Assembly: GCF_009192745.1 (NCBI RefSeq)
Contig: NZ_VTFV01000004.1
Coordinates: 413,821-477,820, forward strand
Direction: 5' to 3'
DNA length: 64,000 nt
Source of the DNA: Arthrobacter citreus
GTDB taxonomy: Bacteria; Actinomycetota; Actinomycetes; Actinomycetales; Micrococcaceae
Position 1 is the first letter of the stretch; the number at the start of each line of letters is the position of its first letter. The notes below the pieces were generated by a model, which worked only from the letters and a program-made list of their open reading frames with translations, ran no database searches and had not been told where the DNA came from. This document shows, piece by piece, positions 1 to 8,485 of this stretch. The translations under genes were made by a program, and so were the position numbers.

Positions 1-322
1 CCACAAGGCTGTATCCGGTGTTGCGGAGGAGTCCGTGAATTGCGTTCTGCAGCTTGGGCTCTGTGACATCCAGCTGCTGTTCCTGTCCATCCAGCTGCCA
101 GCGTGCGCCTGCGATCCGGTTGGCCCAGGGCGCCAGGAGGATCCCGGCAGCCGATGGCGGAATGCTCTCGTCGGCATAGGTTTCCACCAGCTGCGTACCG
201 GCCACCGTGTAGCTGCGCAGCCCTCCGCCCAGGGAGGCGACGACGACGGCGGCGTCTCCCCTTTCCAGGCGGTATTGAGTTCCCGTTGCCGGCAGGGCTG
301 CATCCGTGGTCCCAAAAGTCAT
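1..322 (-). CDS. Aldose 1-epimerase family protein, N-terminal part only
   Basis: Reading leftwards from the ATG at 320-322, an open frame runs off the window edge after about 107 residues. It starts MTFGTTDAALPATG and contains APWANRIAGARW and, further on, NAIHGLLRNTGYSL. An N-R pair in a PWANR segment followed by an N-x-IHG segment is the sugar-binding signature of aldose 1-epimerases (galactose mutarotases), which interconvert alpha and beta anomers of hexoses in the cytoplasm. The C-terminal half with the catalytic glutamate lies outside the window, so activity cannot be judged. The specific sugar is unknown. Confidence 0.8.
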   Translation of the reverse strand, partial: MTFGTTDAALPATGTQYRLERGDAAVVVASLGGGLRSYTVAGTQLVETYADESIPPSAAGILLAPWANRIAGARWQLDGQEQQLDVTEPKLQNAIHGLLRNTGYSLV

Positions 323-368
323 CCTCTAAGCCTAGACCCGGCACCGCCCCGCACCGCCAGCGCGCACC

Positions 369-1085
369 TCATTCCTCGAAGTGTGTCCTGACCCGGTCGC
401 TAACCGCTGCCACCACCCCTGCGGCAACGCTGCGGATCTTGATGTTGCGGGTGTTGGAGACACTGCGCAGGATCTCCACCGCCGATTCCTGGCTGCAGCC
501 GTTCTGGGCCATGATGATGCCCACTGCAATATCCACTACGGTTCGGGACTCCAGGGCCGCCTGGAGGTTCCGTGCCCGGTTCAGGTGGCCGTCGATCCGC
601 AGCGCCAGCCTCAGGCTTCTTGATGCATCGGCAGCCGTCCGCTCCACCATCCGCAGTGTTCGGGGCTGGAACAGGTGCGGCCGGGGCGAAAACGCGCAGA
701 GGGCACCGCGCGCACTGCCCTCCAGCGCCAGTGGAACCGCGGCCAGGCTCCGAACGCCGTCCTCGGCGCAGCTGCCGGGGAAACCGCGCCAGCGGCGTTC
801 GGTCCAGGCATCCGTAACCACAACGGGCATACCCGTTGAGATGGCCTCCGCCGCGGGTCCGGGTTCGGCAAACGCAGGCTCTGCCATCCTGGCCGTGCGG
901 TCGCCGCTGTGCCCTTCGGCCCGCGTTCGGCGGGGACGGTCGATAAGCAGCGAACATCCCAGCACCTGGTTTCCCAGCAGCGCCAGGGCCAGCACGGCAG
1001 CTTCGGACAGATAGGCCTGCAGTTCCTCCGCGCCCAGCAGAAGCTCCTGGAAGGCGGCGGCCGGCTCCGGATTCACCTCAGTCAC
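369..1085 (-). CDS. GAF and ANTAR domain regulator, putative RNA-binding antiterminator
   Basis: This 238-residue soluble protein has a GAF-like sensor domain (about residues 20-165) followed by an ANTAR domain (about 168-232). The ANTAR part shows the usual helical pattern: an ALESR segment, VVDIAVGIIMAQNGCS, then AVEILRSVSN and a final helix. ANTAR domains bind paired hairpins in mRNA leaders and prevent termination, and GAF domains sense small ligands or redox state. GAF-ANTAR proteins of this size are common in Arthrobacter relatives, and their targets are generally unknown. No target leader is evident next to the gene. The upstream neighbour is the Bax-inhibitor gene in the same direction, but a terminator separates them. 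Confidence 0.85.
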   Translation of the reverse strand: MTEVNPEPAAAFQELLLGAEELQAYLSEAAVLALALLGNQVLGCSLLIDRPRRTRAEGHSGDRTARMAEPAFAEPGPAAEAISTGMPVVVTDAWTERRWRGFPGSCAEDGVRSLAAVPLALEGSARGALCAFSPRPHLFQPRTLRMVERTAADASRSLRLALRIDGHLNRARNLQAALESRTVVDIAVGIIMAQNGCSQESAVEILRSVSNTRNIKIRSVAAGVVAAVSDRVRTHFEE

Positions 1086-1160
1086 GATTCCCCCTCGATC
1101 AGTGACTCCAGATGTTACGGACCTGCCCCTGCCCGCAGAAGCGAAACCGGCTTAAACAGC

Positions 1161-1194
1161 GGCGGGACCGCAGCTTCTGCGCTGCGGTCCCGCC
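1161..1194 (-). terminator. Terminator hairpin after the BI-1 family gene
   Basis: GGCGGGACCGCAG pairs with CTGCGGTCCCGCC, a 13-bp perfect stem with an 8-nt loop, starting about 30 nt after the stop codon of the leftward Bax-inhibitor gene. There is no clear T-run, as is usual in high-GC actinobacteria. Confidence 0.7.
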
Positions 1195-1225
1195 AGTGTT
1201 GCCGTTACCCGGCCCGGTGCGTGCG

Positions 1226-2074
1226 TTAGTCGTCGCCGCGCAGGATCGCCAGGATGCGGATGATTTCCACGTACAGCCAGACCAGCGTGACGGTCAGGCC
1301 AAAGGCGGCGGTCCAGGAGTAGCGCTGCGGCGCACCGGCCTTGACGCCCTGCTCGATGGACGTGAAGTCCATGATCAGGGAGAAAGCAGCCAGGCCAACG
1401 GCCAGCAGGCCAATGATGATGCCCAGCGGAATGCCGGCAATCTCCACGCCGCGGACGCCCCACGGATCATCGACGACGCCGAAGATCATCAGGCCGACGT
1501 TCACCAGGGAGAACACCGCGTAGCCGATGATCGCAATCATGAAGAAGCGCATTGCCTTCGGCGTTGCCCGTACCTTGCCGCTCTTGAACAGGACAAGGGT
1601 CACAGCGAAGACGGCAAGGGTTCCGACGACGGCCTGCAGGCCGATCCCCGGGTACATTGCGTCCAGCACGGCGGTCAGGGCGCCAAGGAACATGCCTTCA
1701 AGAAGCGCATAGCCAAGGATCAGCGCGGGAACCGGTTCACGCTTGAAGGAGTTGACCAGGCCCAGGGCAAAACCGCCCAGCGCACCCACGATCATCAGCA
1801 GGCCGGCCGCACCGGGCAGGACGAAGACGGGGATTGCAGCGCCCAGCAGGACAACTGCCAGGCAGCCGAGGGTCTTCATGATGACGTCGTCGTACGTCAT
1901 CCGCCCTGTCTCCCGCGGACCGGCCGCAGGTGCTGAGTAAAGGTTCTGCAGATCCTGCGGGCTCATTGGGTCCTGGCCCGCGAAGGGGCCGCCTGCAGGA
2001 ACGGTGGGCGCTCCGCCGCGGGTTTGGGCACGGAAATTCTTTCCGTTGAAAACCGGGTTGCCGCCTAGTGCCAT
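1226..2074 (-). CDS. Bax inhibitor-1/YccA family membrane protein
   Basis: The product has 282 residues. A hydrophilic N-terminus of about 80 residues (Gln/Pro/Gly rich) precedes about seven transmembrane helices. The family-typical end WTAAFGLTVTLVWLYVEIIRIL is followed by LAILRGDD. Members of this family (YccA, YbhL, TMBIM-like) are inner-membrane proteins. YccA modulates the FtsH protease and some others behave as pH-sensitive Ca2+ leak channels; the role here is not known. The start was set at the ATG at 2072-2074 because GGAGGA lies 7 nt upstream. A further ATG 15 nt upstream lies within that ribosome binding site and is unlikely to be used. Confidence 0.85.
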   Translation of the reverse strand: MALGGNPVFNGKNFRAQTRGGAPTVPAGGPFAGQDPMSPQDLQNLYSAPAAGPRETGRMTYDDVIMKTLGCLAVVLLGAAIPVFVLPGAAGLLMIVGALGGFALGLVNSFKREPVPALILGYALLEGMFLGALTAVLDAMYPGIGLQAVVGTLAVFAVTLVLFKSGKVRATPKAMRFFMIAIIGYAVFSLVNVGLMIFGVVDDPWGVRGVEIAGIPLGIIIGLLAVGLAAFSLIMDFTSIEQGVKAGAPQRYSWTAAFGLTVTLVWLYVEIIRILAILRGDD

Positions 2075-2340
2075 GAAAGTGTCCTCCATCTTGGGGGGCT
2101 TGGTTAAAGTTCAGCCTACCAATGTGAACGTACGGGCAGGGAGGATGATTCCGGCGCGGCCGGCGCGTTTGGTAACGGTTTGGTACGCAGGGGGGCCAAA
2201 ACCTTCCCGGGACTTCCATAATGAAGCACCCCGGCTCGGTCGTTACCTGATCGCGACACAACGTCGCACAATCGGTCACCCCACCGAAACAATCGCCGGG
2301 TAGCATGATCACCATTCGTGACTCACATCACAAGGTCACA

Positions 2341-2385
2341 TATAAATTGCGCCGACAAACGGCGCATATATACCCCCGGCGGAGG
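2341..2385 (+). promoter_or_regulatory. Leader of the liv operon: possible -10, hairpin and RBS
   Basis: The roughly 320-bp gap before livH holds no gene. It contains a TATAAA at 2341-2346 that could be a -10 box, an inverted repeat TGCGCC-N7-GGCGCA at 2348-2366, and the GGAGG ribosome binding site near 2381 that selects the TTG start of livH. No convincing -35 box is seen at the right distance, so the promoter assignment is weak. The hairpin could be an operator or an mRNA leader structure. Confidence 0.35.
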
Positions 2386-2394
2386 TAATTCACT

Positions 2395-3780
2395 TTGGGA
2401 AGAATATCGGCACTCGCCCGGTATATGGGGATGCTAGTGGCGGTGGTCGGCGTATTTGCCGGCCTGCTGCTTGCTGCCCCAGCCGTGCATGCAACGACAG
2501 CTCCACCCCCGGCATCGGAATCCCCGGCGCCGGAGAGCAGTACCGAAGCAACACCGCAGGAATCCGGCAACTCCGAAGGGGATGAAGAGACCGACGGCGC
2601 GGAGTACCAGGACCGCATCAGCGGCGTCCTGCGTAACGCCGGCGCACCGGTTGCCGGCGTCACCATCAAGGCCAGCGGCAACGGTTATGAGGCCGAAACG
2701 GAAACCGCAGAGAACGGATCCTGGTCCATCGGGGTACCCGAACAGGGTGCGTTCGAGGTGGAACTGGATGAATCCACCCTTCCCGAAGGCGTGGCGCTGG
2801 CCGAGGGCCAGCAAAACCCGCGCACCGTGACCTTCGCCGGAACATCGAACATCACCACCCTCTTCCTCCTGGGCGAAGGCATTGTCCTTCAGGGCGATAC
2901 CTTCGGCACCAAGCTCATAGAGCGCGCGGTCGCCGGGCTCAGCTTCGGACTGCTGCTGGCGCTTAGCGCCGTCGGCCTGTCCCTGATCTTCGGCACGACC
3001 GGACTGACGAACTTCGCACACGGCGAGATGGTGACGTTCGGCGCAGTCCTCGCCTTTGGGTTCTCCGCACTCGGCCTGCCCCTCTGGCTCGCCTTGATAC
3101 TGGCGGTGGTCGGCGGCGCCGGCCTGGGCTATGTGCAGGACGCCGGGTTGTGGCGGCCGCTGCGCAAGCGGGGAACCGGCCTGGTCCCCATGATGATCGT
3201 GAGTATCGGCCTTGCACTCGCCCTGCGCTACACCATCCTCTTCTTCTTCGGCGGGGCAACCCAGCAGCTCCCCGCGTCGCAGAGTCCCATGCTGGAACTG
3301 GGACCGATCTCCATCTCGCGGAACAACCTGGTTTCGCTCGCCGTCTCGCTGGTCGTGATCCTCATCGTGGCCGCCCTGCTGCTGCGCACGCGGATCGGCA
3401 AGGCCACCCGCGCCGTCGCCGACAACCCTCCCCTGGCCGCAGCCTCAGGCATCGACGTCGACCGCGTGATCCGCATTGTCTGGATGGCAGGCGGCGCGCT
3501 GGCAGCACTCGGCGGCATCCTCTGGGCCTATTACCGCCCCGGTGTCTCCTTCAACATGGGCCAGCAGATCCTTCTGCTGATCTTTGCGTCCGTGACCCTG
3601 GGCGGACTCGGCACCGTTTTCGGCGCCCTGATCGGCTCGATCATCGTGGGCCTCTTCGTGGAGATCTCCACCCTCTGGCTCGAGGCGGACCTGAAGTACG
3701 TCGGCGCGCTGCTCATCATGATTCTCGTCCTCCTGGTTCGGCCGCAGGGTATCCTCGGCCGCCGAGAGCGCATAGGTTAG
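2395..3780 (+). CDS. livH: LivH-type ABC permease with N-terminal secreted transthyretin-like domain
   Basis: The 461-residue product joins three parts. Residues 1-33 form a Sec-type signal sequence (hydrophobic MGMLVAVVGVFAGLLLAA, cleavage motif near AVHA). Residues 34-72 are a Pro/Ser/Glu-rich linker, and about 74-158 form a carboxypeptidase-regulatory/transthyretin-like beta domain (ISGVLRNAGAPVAGVTIKA and so on). Residues 172-461 are a complete LivH permease of the usual 290 residues, with several membrane spans. LivH forms the channel for branched-chain amino acids or related amides together with LivM, LivG and LivF. The TTG start has GGAGG at 2381-2385. The extra domain should sit outside the membrane; its role is unknown. 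The whole frame is open, with no sign of an internal stop. Confidence 0.9.
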   Translation: MGRISALARYMGMLVAVVGVFAGLLLAAPAVHATTAPPPASESPAPESSTEATPQESGNSEGDEETDGAEYQDRISGVLRNAGAPVAGVTIKASGNGYEAETETAENGSWSIGVPEQGAFEVELDESTLPEGVALAEGQQNPRTVTFAGTSNITTLFLLGEGIVLQGDTFGTKLIERAVAGLSFGLLLALSAVGLSLIFGTTGLTNFAHGEMVTFGAVLAFGFSALGLPLWLALILAVVGGAGLGYVQDAGLWRPLRKRGTGLVPMMIVSIGLALALRYTILFFFGGATQQLPASQSPMLELGPISISRNNLVSLAVSLVVILIVAALLLRTRIGKATRAVADNPPLAAASGIDVDRVIRIVWMAGGALAALGGILWAYYRPGVSFNMGQQILLLIFASVTLGGLGTVFGALIGSIIVGLFVEISTLWLEADLKYVGALLIMILVLLVRPQGILGRRERIG

Positions 3781-3790
3781 GGGCCTCGAC

Positions 3791-4771
3791 ATGGACTTTG
3801 GAAACATCCTGCTGGGTGCAGTCAACGAATTCTTCACACCCACCACTGCGGCTTATGCGCTGGCAGCCCTAGGGCTGGCCGTGCACTTCGGCTACACCGG
3901 CCTGCTGAACTTTGGCCAGGCCGGCTTCATGGCAATCGGGGCCTACGGCTTCGCCATCCCCACGTTGAGCTTCAATGCTCCCCTGCCCGTAGCGCTGCTG
4001 ATCGCGATGCTTGCATCTGTCGCGTTTGCGGTGCTGCTCGGACTGCCAACGCTGCGCCTCAGGGCGGACTACCTGGCAATCGTGACCATCGCCGCGGCGG
4101 AAATCGTCCGCTACGTGGTGACCACCAACGGCCTGACGGAAGTCACCGGATCGGCCAACGGCCTGGCCGCGTTCGAAGGCGGCTTCTATTCGCTCAACCC
4201 CTTCGCACCCGGCCAGTACAATCTGGGCCCGTTCAGCCTGAACGAACGGGACCTCTGGATTCGAGTTGTTGCCTGGACCGTCGTCGCACTGGCCTGCGTA
4301 GTGATCTGGCTGCTGGTCCGCAGCCCCTGGGGCCGTGTGGTCAAGGGCATCCGCGAGGATGAGAACGCCGTCCGGTCGCTGGGCAAGAACGTCTACGCCT
4401 ACAAGATGCAGGCACTGATCATCGGCGGCCTGCTCGGTTCACTGGCAGGCATCATCTTCACGCTCCCCCGCGGAGCGGTGCAGCCGGCAAACTACGGAAC
4501 AGAACTGACGTTCTTCCTCTACACGGCGCTGCTGCTCGGCGGCATGTCCACGGTGCTGGGTCCGGTGATTGGCGCCATGATCTTCTGGGCCGTGCTCTCA
4601 CTGACCCAGGGCCTTCTCTACGGGGCAATCGAGTCCGGGGCCATCACCTTCCTGAACACTACCCAGGCCGGGCAGCTGCGTTACATCCTTGTAGGTGTAG
4701 CCCTCATGCTGCTGATGATATTCCGGCCGCAGGGCGTGCTGGGCAATAAGAAGGAGCTGTCATTCGCATGA
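3791..4771 (+). CDS. livM: LivM-type ABC permease for branched-chain amino acids or amides
   Basis: This 326-residue integral membrane protein has the LivM layout. It begins with a span pair leading into FGYTGLLNFGQAGFMAIGAYG, and the cytoplasmic coupling segment SPWGRVVKGIREDENAVRSLGKN is typical of the EAA-like loop in LivH/LivM permeases. It ends in RPQGVLGNKKELSFA. It follows livH by 10 nt and its stop overlaps the livG start (ATGA), so the four genes should be one transcript with coupled translation. The substrate cannot be told from sequence; urea, short amides and Leu/Ile/Val are all transported by members of the family. Confidence 0.92.
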   Translation: MDFGNILLGAVNEFFTPTTAAYALAALGLAVHFGYTGLLNFGQAGFMAIGAYGFAIPTLSFNAPLPVALLIAMLASVAFAVLLGLPTLRLRADYLAIVTIAAAEIVRYVVTTNGLTEVTGSANGLAAFEGGFYSLNPFAPGQYNLGPFSLNERDLWIRVVAWTVVALACVVIWLLVRSPWGRVVKGIREDENAVRSLGKNVYAYKMQALIIGGLLGSLAGIIFTLPRGAVQPANYGTELTFFLYTALLLGGMSTVLGPVIGAMIFWAVLSLTQGLLYGAIESGAITFLNTTQAGQLRYILVGVALMLLMIFRPQGVLGNKKELSFA

Positions 4772-5880
4772 GCCATCAAGCAGAAAGCCCGCAGCCGGCA
4801 CGCCGGCCCGGTGCCCACGCTGCCGAGCCCGCGGTGGAAACCGCACCGGCCGGGGCAGCGCCGGCGGAGGCAATCCCGTTGGATGCAGCACCGGCCGAAA
4901 CTGACCAGCACGCAAGCTGGGCCGGTAACAAGTACATGAACGATGACCGTCCGATCGCCGCCGGCGACGTTGGTCCCGGGTGCCGCAAGCGCGATCCGAT
5001 CCTGGTTGCCTCCAACGTGACCCGCACGTACGGCGGAATCCACGCCGTCGACGTCGAACACGTTGAGGTTCCACGGAACAAGATCACCGCCCTGATTGGT
5101 CCGAACGGTGCTGGCAAGACCACATTGTTCAACCTGCTCACTGGGTTCGATACCCCGCAGTCCGGGGAATGGAAGTTCGAGGACCGTGACCTTGCGGGCG
5201 TTTCCGCCTACAAGGTGGCACGGCTGGGCATGGTCCGCACCTTCCAGCTGACCAAAGTCATGGGCAAGCTGACGGTGCTGGAGAACATGCGCCTTGGTGC
5301 TAACGAGCAGCCGGGAGAGGCCCTGCGGCGGGCACTGTTCCGGCCGCTGTGGAAAAAACGGGAGAACGAAATCACCGAGCAGGCCGACGCCCTGCTGGCG
5401 AAGTTCAAACTCGACACCAAGCGCAGCGACTATGCCGCGTCCCTTTCCGGCGGCCAGCGCAAGCTCCTGGAAATGGCGCGCGCCCTGATGGTCAATCCCA
5501 AGCTGGTGATGCTGGATGAGCCAATGGCAGGCGTGAACCCGGCGCTGACACAGTCGCTGCTGGACCACATCAAGAACCTGAAGGCCGAAGGCATGAGCGT
5601 TCTTTTCGTGGAACACGACATGCATATGGTCCGGCACATTGCCGACTGGGTGATCGTGATGGCCGAGGGCAAGGTTGTTGCGGAAGGACCGCCGTCCGAG
5701 GTCATGAAGGACCAGGCCGTGATAGATGCCTACCTTGGCGCGCACCACGACGTCGACCTTGGTGACTCTGAGGGCTTCGAAAAGCTGGAAGCGGTCCTCG
5801 AGAAGGACCCCGCTTCAGACATACAGGGCGGCGAGGGACTGGCCCCCGTGACCATCCAGGAACGTAAGGACATGGCATGA
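4768..5880 (+). CDS. livG: LivG-type ABC ATPase with Ala/Pro-rich N-terminal extension
   Basis: The product has 370 residues against about 255-290 for most LivG proteins. Residues 1-75 are a low-complexity Ala/Pro/Glu-rich extension before the nucleotide-binding domain. Walker A is GPNGAGKT (111-118), the signature LSGGQ lies near 226-230, Walker B LVMLDEP at 246-252 and the switch histidine near 283. The C-terminus has a further acidic tail. The start is supported by AAGGAG 11 nt upstream and by the ATGA overlap with livM, so the extension appears to be translated. An internal ATG at residue 57 would give a normal-length protein, but I see no strong ribosome binding site for it. Confidence 0.9.
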   Translation: MSHQAESPQPARRPGAHAAEPAVETAPAGAAPAEAIPLDAAPAETDQHASWAGNKYMNDDRPIAAGDVGPGCRKRDPILVASNVTRTYGGIHAVDVEHVEVPRNKITALIGPNGAGKTTLFNLLTGFDTPQSGEWKFEDRDLAGVSAYKVARLGMVRTFQLTKVMGKLTVLENMRLGANEQPGEALRRALFRPLWKKRENEITEQADALLAKFKLDTKRSDYAASLSGGQRKLLEMARALMVNPKLVMLDEPMAGVNPALTQSLLDHIKNLKAEGMSVLFVEHDMHMVRHIADWVIVMAEGKVVAEGPPSEVMKDQAVIDAYLGAHHDVDLGDSEGFEKLEAVLEKDPASDIQGGEGLAPVTIQERKDMA

Positions 5881-6623
5881 GCGCTGAGGATTTCGAGGGC
5901 GACTCGGTCGTCAAGGTCACCGACCTGGTGGCCGGCTATATTCCCGGGGTGAACATCCTCAACGGGTGTTCGATCGAAGCCCGGCGCGGGGAGCTAATCG
6001 GAATTATCGGACCGAACGGTGCCGGCAAGTCCACGCTGCTCAAGGCGATGTTCGGCCTGGTAAAGGTCCACTCCGGCACCGTCATGGTGCGCGGCCAGGA
6101 CCTGACCGGGCTGAAGGCCAACAAGCTGGTCAGCCGCGGCGTGGGGTTCGTTCCGCAGAACAACAACGTGTTCGCTTCACTCACCATCGAAGAGAACCTG
6201 CAGATGGGCCTGTACCAGCAGCCGAAGAACTTCAAGGAACGTTTTGATTTCGTGGCGGATCTGTTCCCTGAGCTGAAGAAGCGGCGCAGCCAGCGGGCAG
6301 GTTCCCTTTCCGGCGGCGAACGGCAGATGGTTGCCATGGGACGGGCCCTCATGATGGAACCGGCCGTGCTGCTGCTGGATGAGCCTTCGGCAGGCCTCTC
6401 CCCCGTGAAGCAGGATGAAACGTTCCTGCGGGTTCATGAGATCAACCGTGCCGGTGTCTCCGTGATCATGGTGGAGCAGAACGCCCGTCGCTGCCTGCAG
6501 ATCTGCGACCGTGCCTATGTGCTCGACCAGGGCAAGGACGCGTACACCGGTACCGGGCGTGAGCTGATGAAGGATCCCAAGGTCATCCAGCTGTACCTCG
6601 GTACCCTCGCCGATACGGCGTAG
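5877..6623 (+). CDS. livF: LivF-type ABC ATPase
   Basis: The 248-residue product is the second ATPase of the importer. Walker A GPNGAGKS lies at 45-52, followed by the Q-loop segment GFVPQNNNVFASLTIEENL, signature LSGGE, Walker B LLLDEPSAGLSP and a switch region VIMVEQNARR. The EQNA motif after Walker B is typical of LivF rather than LivG. It overlaps livG by 4 nt (ATGA) and ends the four-gene operon, with a hairpin terminator 16 nt beyond the stop. Confidence 0.93.
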   Translation: MSAEDFEGDSVVKVTDLVAGYIPGVNILNGCSIEARRGELIGIIGPNGAGKSTLLKAMFGLVKVHSGTVMVRGQDLTGLKANKLVSRGVGFVPQNNNVFASLTIEENLQMGLYQQPKNFKERFDFVADLFPELKKRRSQRAGSLSGGERQMVAMGRALMMEPAVLLLDEPSAGLSPVKQDETFLRVHEINRAGVSVIMVEQNARRCLQICDRAYVLDQGKDAYTGTGRELMKDPKVIQLYLGTLADTA

Positions 6624-6638
6624 TCCCCTGTCAGGTCA

Positions 6639-6672
6639 GTGCCCGTCTGGAGCTTCGGCTCCGGGCGGGCAC
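6639..6672 (+). terminator. Terminator hairpin of the liv operon
   Basis: GTGCCCG pairs with CGGGCAC around an inner GGAGC/GCTCC stem with a TTCG loop. It lies just downstream of livF, in the convergent gap before the binding-protein gene. Confidence 0.7.
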
Positions 6673-6831
6673 TCGGCGTTAAGCGGCCGTCCCTCCGGTG
6701 AGCTTCCGCACCGCCCTGCCTGCCTGCCTGCCTCATCCTTGGAGGCCGGGCTGACCCGTCCTTGCAGTCGGCGTCAACCCGTTCGCTGGAGGCCCCGCCC
6801 CTTCCCGAACTCGTCCGGCACGCGGACAGCA

Positions 6832-6859
6832 AAGGGCCCCTGCAGAAGCAGGGGCCCTT
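6832..6859 (-). terminator. Terminator hairpin of the binding-protein gene
   Basis: AAGGGCCCCTGC pairs with GCAGGGGCCCTT, a 12-bp stem with a 4-nt loop, about 40 nt after the leftward stop codon at 6898. The A/T pairs at its ends make it usable in both directions. Confidence 0.75.
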
Positions 6860-6897
6860 CGAGTGGTGCGGTAGTGATGCCGGTGAGTCAGGCCTGC

Positions 6898-8295
6898 TTA
6901 GAGCTTGCCCACCTCGGAGCGGCTGGGGACCGGCTTGTTGTCGGCGTCGAACTGGTAGATGCCGATGTAGGCCTCGGTCGGGTCGCCGTTCTCATCGAAG
7001 CTGACGGGTCCTGAGTAGCCGTCGTAGTCGATGTCGCCGCCGCCGCGCAGGATGGTTACGCAGCCTGCAAAGTCGAAGCACTTCTCGCCTTCAGCGGAGA
7101 CACCCTGCAGTTCGGCGGCCATTGCTGCGCCGTCCGTGCTGCCGGCTGCTTCTGCGGCCAGGGCCAGCATGGTCACTGCGTCGTAGCTTTCACCGGCGTA
7201 GGCCCAGTCCTTCAGGGCCGGGTCGATGCCCAGCAGCGCGTCCTTGAAGTTGTCGGAAGCGAACGGGCCCGGGATGGTGCCCTGTGCGCCTTCAAGCGTT
7301 CCGGCCTCGAGGTCGGCACTGTAGTCGGACGTGTTGCCGTCAACGAAGAAGATCTGCGACGGATCAACGCCCTTGCCGGTGAGCAGCGGTGCAATGCTCT
7401 TGGCCTGGTCGAAGCTGATGACCACGATTGCGTCCGGGTTTGCACTGGTTACAGTGTCCACCTGGCTGCTGAACTGCGAGTCGCCTTCGTTGAACATCGA
7501 CTCTGCGACAACCTGGCCGCCTGCTGCCTCAACCGAGCCCTTGATGTTGGACTGCAGGCCGGTGCCGTAAGCATCGTTGAGCACGATCATGCCCACGGTC
7601 TGGGCACCGCACTCCATGATGTAGTTGCCCAGGGTGCGGCCCTGGAGAACGTCGGAGGGAGCGGTGCGCCAGTACAGGCCGTTGTCGTCCCAGTCTGTGA
7701 AGTCCGGGGACGTGTTGGCCGGCGAGAACTGGATGACTCCGGCGCCGGTGATCTGGTTGATGACGGTCTTGGAAACACCGGAAGAAGCGGCACCGACGAT
7801 GGCGCTGACATCCTGGCTCAGGAGGTCGGTGACGGACTGGGTGGCGATGTCCGTGGTGGTGTCGCCGGAGTCGCGGTGGACAACCTCAACCGGCTGGCCA
7901 AGGACGCCGCCCGCTGCATTGATTTCTTCAATGGCCAGATCAACGCCGGCAATTTCCGGCGGGCCGAGGAAGGCGAGGGCGCCTGTGGTCGGCAGCAGGG
8001 TCCCGAGCTTGAGCGGGGCATCCGTGGTTCCCGTGGAGGCGGGAACCGCTGAAGGATCGCCCTTCTCTCCGGGATCCTCTCCGGTGCCGCCCTGGCTTTC
8101 CGGGCAGGAAAGGACAGAACTGTTTGCTGCTGCTGACGAAGAATCCTCGGACGGTGAGGAGTCGGTTCCGGAGTCGCCGCCGCTGCCACAGGCTGAAGCA
8201 AACAGGGCAACGCCCAAGCCCAGTGCTGCCATCTTTGCTGCGCGGCCGTACCCATCCCCGAGGCCAAGCGGCCCGGTCTTGCGAAGTGCAGTCAT
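6898..8295 (-). CDS. LivJ/LivK-like substrate-binding lipoprotein
   Basis: The 465-residue product has a signal peptide with lipobox LFASAC (lipid-modified Cys36), then a Ser/Asp/Gly-rich linker and a periplasmic-binding-protein type I fold. Recognisable segments are LGTLLPTTGALAFLGPPEIAGVDLAIEEINAAGG and AIVGAASSGVSKTVINQI. Such proteins deliver amino acids or amides to LivHM. It lies downstream of livF but on the opposite strand, so it is transcribed separately from its presumed transporter. It is longer than the usual 380-400 residues because of the acidic linker (about residues 38-95). Confidence 0.88.
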   Translation of the reverse strand: MTALRKTGPLGLGDGYGRAAKMAALGLGVALFASACGSGGDSGTDSSPSEDSSSAAANSSVLSCPESQGGTGEDPGEKGDPSAVPASTGTTDAPLKLGTLLPTTGALAFLGPPEIAGVDLAIEEINAAGGVLGQPVEVVHRDSGDTTTDIATQSVTDLLSQDVSAIVGAASSGVSKTVINQITGAGVIQFSPANTSPDFTDWDDNGLYWRTAPSDVLQGRTLGNYIMECGAQTVGMIVLNDAYGTGLQSNIKGSVEAAGGQVVAESMFNEGDSQFSSQVDTVTSANPDAIVVISFDQAKSIAPLLTGKGVDPSQIFFVDGNTSDYSADLEAGTLEGAQGTIPGPFASDNFKDALLGIDPALKDWAYAGESYDAVTMLALAAEAAGSTDGAAMAAELQGVSAEGEKCFDFAGCVTILRGGGDIDYDGYSGPVSFDENGDPTEAYIGIYQFDADNKPVPSRSEVGKL

Positions 8296-8340
8296 GTAGT
8301 TTTTCTCCCCGATCGAAAGGCGGGTGCCTTTGATGCCGTA

Positions 8341-8356
8341 ATCAGGTGTTCCTGAT
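8341..8356. promoter_or_regulatory. Palindrome upstream of the binding-protein gene, possible operator
   Basis: ATCAGG-TGTT-CCTGAT is a perfect 6-4-6 inverted repeat about 45 nt before the start codon of the leftward binding-protein gene, where a repressor site or 5' leader hairpin would be expected. No regulator gene lies alongside. Confidence 0.4.
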
Positions 8357-8485
8357 AAGAGAAAAAGCTAGTGGAATAATGTGACGAAGATAAGAGCTTC
8401 CGGTTACAGCCTTGTAACGCTCATCACACCCGAGACCTGCATGTTGCACGATGCTCAAGTGCGTGGTTTAAGATAGCTCACTTTG

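Noticed and set aside
6716..6733. Four tandem CCTG/CTGC units between livF and the binding-protein gene
   Set aside because: Too short to stand out as a microsatellite in high-GC DNA. It lies between two terminators with no gene to affect.
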